Source of the DNA: Polaromonas sp. YR568
GTDB taxonomy: Bacteria > Pseudomonadota > Gammaproteobacteria > Burkholderiales > Burkholderiaceae_C
DNA: 32,627 nucleotides
Assembly: GCA_945878995.1 (NCBI GenBank)
Contig: CAMCUN010000041.1
Coordinates: 1-32,627, forward strand
Reading direction: 5' to 3'
Made by a program: the position numbers and the translations under genes. The notes under the pieces are model-generated. The model worked only from the letters and a program-made list of their open reading frames with translations, was not told where the DNA came from and made no database searches. Below are positions 24,268 through 30,200 of this stretch, in pieces (position 1 is the stretch's first letter; every line of letters starts with the position of its first letter).

Positions 24268-27200
24268 GAAGTTGGCTGTCATGACGGCTGGGGCGCTGAC
24301 GTTGCCCACCATGTCCACCAAAGTCCAGCTCAAGGTCCGTGTGGCACTGGGCGCAGCCGAGGCGCTGTACACGTAATTGGCAGCACGCACCAAGGCCTGT
24401 GCTTGCGCGGCAGTGGCCCCGTTGGATGAAGCGTTGAAAACCAGTGCCGTGCCATCAAAACTGGCAGTCCAAGTGTGGCCTCCCACGGTGACCGTGCCGG
24501 CGACATTGGTGCCGTTCAAATTGAAGTTGCTGCCCACAATGCTGAGCACCTCGGAACCGCGCACCGCGACAGCGGTGTTGGCGACGATGCGGATTTGATC
24601 GACGGCCCAGTTTTCTGTCACCACGGCTGGCGCGCTGGCGTTGCTCACGCTGTTGTTGGTGCCAGGCAAAGCGGCCAGCGACCAGTCGTTGCCGCCGGTA
24701 TAGCCGTCCAGATCCAAAGTGGGGGCGACCGCATCGCCGCTGTAGCCGTTGATCAAGAACACACGGTCGTTCACCAAGGTGAGCAGGTTGTCATTGGCGG
24801 TCTGTGCGCCAGTGGGCGCCAAGGAGGCCCAAGCGCCCTGCAGCGTGATGCTCTGCTGCGGATTGCTGAAATTGCCCAGCCCGGTCAAGTCTATTTTGAG
24901 AATCGCATCGGCGGTGCTGCCCACCTGCGTCAAGCTCAGGTACTGGCCCAGGCTGGCAGCTGAACCGATGTTGATGACCGAGCCATTGAGCAAACTGCTC
25001 AAGTCCAGCTTGTCGCCTTGGGTTTTACTGAAGTCGGTAACGGTGTCGCTGCCCACTTCGTTGAAGTTGAAGCGGAACACGTCAGCACCTGCGCCGCCGG
25101 TCAGGCTGTCATTGCCCTGGCCGCCTTGCAAAAAGTCATTGCCCGACGTTCCTGTGAGCGTGTCATTGCCACTGGTCGCACCAGCCACCAGCGCAAAGCT
25201 GGGCAATACCCCCCGCGCATTCAGCGTGATGCTTTGGCCAGAGACTGTCGCTGTCCACTGCTCGTCATACACCACGCCGTTGACCGCGTAATAACCCCAG
25301 GTGGGCGTCGCGTTGGTAAAGCCGCTGGCGCTGATGCTGTCGTTGGCCCCCAAGACCACAGCCAGCGTGTTGGTCTCGCTCAACTGGTTCACGTCGGCCG
25401 CAGCCACCACCAAAGACTGAGCCGCTGTGGACTGACTCAAGTCCATTTTCTCAAAACCCATGAGCTTGTGATAACCGGCGGCATTCACGCGCGCATCGTC
25501 TGCAGTCACGCCCGAGTTGCCGCGTGCATTGCTCACAAAATCAGCCAGCACAATGGTCTTGGCCGTGGTGTAGCTGCTGTCAAGCACCAGGGTGTCGTTG
25601 CCCATGCCGCCGTCGATGCTACGGAAGTTCAGGTCTTTGGTGTATACCGTGTCATCGCCCGCCCCCGTGTTCACCCAGTCTGCACCGGCGGTGATCACGA
25701 TGTCGCTGACCGCGCCTGCGGTCTCGCGGTTAAGTACTTGGTCCATCAACACCTGCGCGCTGGCACTGCCGCTCAAGTCATACACCCCGGTGGTTGAGAC
25801 ACCGTTGATCGTCACCGTGGTGGTGGTGCTGACGATGTTGCCTACAGTGGCGTATTTTTGCGCCAGGTAGGTGTCCACCTCCTGGCGCCAAGCCGCTGTC
25901 GGTATGCCGCTGTACAACACCGTGTCACCCATGTAGCCTATCCAGCCCGTTAGATTGCCTGCATTGATCACGTTGCCAATTTCCGCACCCCAGTTGCTCT
26001 GCGTTTGGGACTGAACCGATGCGGTCAGGTTGACAGATCCTCCTGACAGGCCGTTGAAATAGGGCATCACCACCGAGGTTCCATCTGTCAAGCCCAAGGT
26101 CGGGGCCCCAGAAGGCGTGTGCAGCGTGGAGAAAACCATGGCTTGCATGGGCACGCCTACAGCGGGGTTGAGGCCTTGGGTTCCTTGCCCGCCATAACCC
26201 GAGTCAAACCCCCCGGTGGGGCTCATAGCAAAGTTCGCACTGTCCCCATTAGACGCCCAGCTATTAAGCCCAAAATGGAAAAGATATTGCCAATTCCCAT
26301 AACTAGGGGAGGTTGTTTGCCCCATGGCGCTGAAGTAATAGCCACCATTGCCCTCGGGCATGGTCATGGCGGAGGGGACTGTCAGCTTGAGCGAAGACGT
26401 GGCCGTGTTGATCAACACCATACGCCCGGTGTAACCCAGGGCCGTGGTGGTTGGGTTGGCTCCACCCGGGTAGGCCCGTGAGCCGCCCACACTGGCCACA
26501 TAGTCGTTGGTACCACCCGCACTGACAGTGCCCCCCGCACTGACTGTGGCGTTCAGCGTCAAGGTCTCAGGGTCAAACCACAGCACGTTGCCGCTGCCCA
26601 CCGCGCTCCAATGCGCCCCATCGGCCGCCACATACACATGGCGCTCGGGCGAGGTGGACACCGTGCCTGCGCCGCGCTGCACCGTGGCGGTCAGCACACG
26701 CTCGCCATCTGCGCCCCAACTGTTGGCTGCCACCGCAATGCTGGCCGTGGCCTGGCCATCGGCACTGACGGTGGCTGTGCCCACCTGCACGCCGTCCATG
26801 AACAGCTTGACCGTGTCGTTGGTTTTGGCATTGCTCAAGTTGAGGGTGATGCTCTGGCTGCTGCCCCTTTCGCTGCTGTTGATGACGTTGTCTGATGTCA
26901 CGTTGCCAATTTGCGTCACCGTCGGTTTGGCGCTGATATCGCTGGGCATGGTCAAGGCCAGACTGCCCGTGTTGCCCGCCACGTCTTTGACGTTGCTCAA
27001 AGACACGCTCGTGCCCGCGCTGAGCGTGCTCGATGGTGTAGCCCCCAAGGTCACCGTCCATGACTTGCTGTAAATATTGTCACCCGCCGTGCCCGCTGTG
27101 CCTATGGCCAAGCCGCCCACAGCGGCCACAGCCGCACTGGTGCCAAAGGTGGCTGTAGGCAGCATGCTGGGCATGAGGTTGACGGCTTCGTTGAAGCTCA

Positions 27201-30200
27201 AAGTGACGGTGTCGCCCTGGTTCACCGTGCTGCTGCTGTTCGCATCCGAGTACACGGCTTCGGTGACATTTTGCGCAATGCTTTTATCGATGGTGACCGT
27301 TTTGCCCAAGCTCATCGGTCCTAAATTGCCTGCGCTGTCTTCCAGTTGCGCGGTCAGCGTGTAAGCGCCCTCGGCCAAGCCAGACAATTCAGCCGATGAC
27401 AGCGTCAAGGTGGCTGAGGTCGCACTGGCCGCCAAGGTGCTTCGTTTGCCAAGCACGTTGATACTGCCCAAGCTACTCAACCCATTGATGTAGTAGCGCA
27501 AATAAGCGTTGTCAGCGTTGGCTGTGAAGTTGAACACGTTGTCTTGTGCGCTTGCAACTTCGGTGCTGTTGTAATACGCGTCGGTGGCCGTTGTTGCGCC
27601 AGAGGCCACCGTGAATGTGGGCGTGACCGGGGGTGCCACGATGTCCGTCATGGTGAACACCACATTTGCTGCAGCGGTGTCGCTGCCCGATCCGGCCGTA
27701 CCCACCACATTAGAGGCCGCAATCGTCAGAGTCGTACCCGTGGTGTAGGTGCTGTTCGTGCCCGCTGTAAACAAGTACTGGCTGGCGTAACTCACACCGC
27801 CTACCGTGACAGGGTTGACCGCGGTGATGGTCGCACCCGTGCCCAGGGTGGTAGAGCCGCTTAGCGTCCAGTTGCCCACGGTGGTAACGGCGGCGGTGGC
27901 CACCGCTTCGCTGAAACTCAGCGTGAACTGGTCCCCCTTGACCCCATCGCCGTTTGCATCAGCGGTAACCACCGGTGTCGTGCCGGCCGCCGCAGGGCGG
28001 GTGGCGTTGACCACCACCGTGGCCGTGGAGGCTGCACTGGTGTTGCCCGCTTCGTCCACCGATGTAAAGGCAAACTGGCGAATGCCGTCGGTGACCGTGC
28101 TGGCTGTGTCTTTGTAGCCAATGGAGTTGAGCAGCCAAGCGGCACTGTTTTCATTGGCCTTGGTGGCTAAGCCGCTGGTGGTGCTGGTCACAGGCGTGAA
28201 GGTGAACACCCCGTTGGCGTAAGACCAAGACCAGTAGGGATTGGCTGGCGCGCTCGCCATTGCAGAAAAATCGATCACGCTGGCTGCAGACGAGCCGTCT
28301 GCATTAATGTCCACCGATGTCGAGCTTGCAATATTGAATTTTTCGGACGCGCCGTCACGCAAGCCGCTGACCTGCACCTTGACGCTGGCAACCTTGTTGG
28401 CTTCGGTAAACCCTGCGCCTGAGCCAGAGATACCCGTGAGGCCCAAAACCGTCGCTGCGGTGGCTTGGGTGACTGTGCCTGCGGCGTAGTCCAGCGGTGC
28501 ATCGCGTGAATCCAGGTTGATCACCGGTGCCGTGCTGTCCAGCACATAGGCCTGGGTAGTCACTGGGCCGTCGTTACCCGCGAGGTCGGTCACTTTGACC
28601 TTGATGTTGTTGCTGCCCGACAGCGTCAAGCCCGCTGCAATCCAAGTGGTTTGGCCTACGGTGGCATTGGTGGCCGCTTTCCAGGTCGTGCCGTTGTCGG
28701 TAGACACATACACCGTCTCGCCCGTGGCCAGCGGTGCCGCCAGGGTGCCGCGCAAGCTTTGCGCAGCCTGGTTGGTGATGAAGTCGTTGTTGCCAAAACC
28801 CGTGTCTGCGCTGAGCCACAAGGACGGAAAACTGCGATAGGTAGGGCTGCCGCCCAATGTGGCCGCTGTACCGCCAGACAAACCACTGTTGGCCGTGTTG
28901 TTAAAGGTGTTGTAACCCTTGAGGTTGGTGTCGGTGATGTCCACCACACCTGTCATGTCGCTCAAGATTTGCGCTTGCGTGCGGGCGTTGTCGTACACGC
29001 GCACATCGGCAATGGCACCATTAAAGTAAGGATCACCAGAGTTGCCGCTCCTGCCCACATAGTTGTTGTTACGGGCCACGGTTGGTATTGCACCGCTCAA
29101 AGTCCCGGTGCCAACCACAATGCCGTTGACATAAACAGTCACTGCTCTGTCAGAACTCACAGTGGCCGCCACGTGCTGCCAAGCATTTGGTGTAAAGGGG
29201 CTTGAAGCCACGACCGTTCCCAGGTATGAGCTCCCATTGAGTGCCTGAAATGAGAGCTTGCCATCTGTCGCATTGAAGTACAAAAGAACGCCATTTAAAT
29301 CGGTGCCTGATCCGTTGTTCAAATCAATCACTCTCTGCCATCCCCTCATGGCACCGTCGGTATACACCCAAGCTTGCAGCGTGAGATCTCCTCCTACATT
29401 GCCTGCAGCCGCCGGCAAATTCGCGAACTGGTTGCTGACCGCACTCAAGCTCAGCGCCTTCATGTCGGCCACCGTGTTGGTGGGCGGAGTCGAGTCCACC
29501 GTGAAGGTGCTGCCCGATGCGGCCGACAGATTGCCTGCCGCGTCCACTGTGTACAGGCTGTAGGTGCCGTCTTCCAGGCCAGCCAAGCTCAAGCTGGTGT
29601 TGGTGTTGGCTGTAGTGATGGCCGCACTGTTCCATTTGGCGTCCACGGCGCCGGTGATGCTGGCCAGGTTGGTCACCGTGACCGCGCCGCTATCGCCGGT
29701 CTTGACCAGGTAGGCTGTGCCGGCTTCGCTGCTTTGCACCGTGGCGTTGCCGGTGTTGGGTGCGGTGCCGGTGCTCAAGGTGGCGGTGGGGTTTGTGGTG
29801 TCAGCCGTGAAGCTGCCTGTGGCCGCAGGCGTGCTGCCGGTGGCGGCGTTGCCTGCCGCATCGGTGATGCCAGCCACCAAGTTGCCCACCACAGAAATGC
29901 TGCCCGTGTCGGTGGTGCCTGTGCTGCTGATGGTGTAGGTCCAGGTGCGGGTGTTGCCCGTGGTGGTGCCTGCCGTCAGAGCAATGCCCGTCTCAGCCCC
30001 TATGGTCAAGGTGGGGGCAGCGGTGGGTTGACCGCTGACCGCTTCGCTGTAAGTGGCCGTCACGGTCACCAAGTCGCCTGCGTTGAGCAGGGTGCCGCTG
30101 GCGCCTGTGGCGCTGATGACCACGCTGCTGACCGTGGGGACCGTGGTGTCTGCCACCAGAACAAATGGCAAAGCGGCTCGGCCAAAATTGCCGGCGGTGT

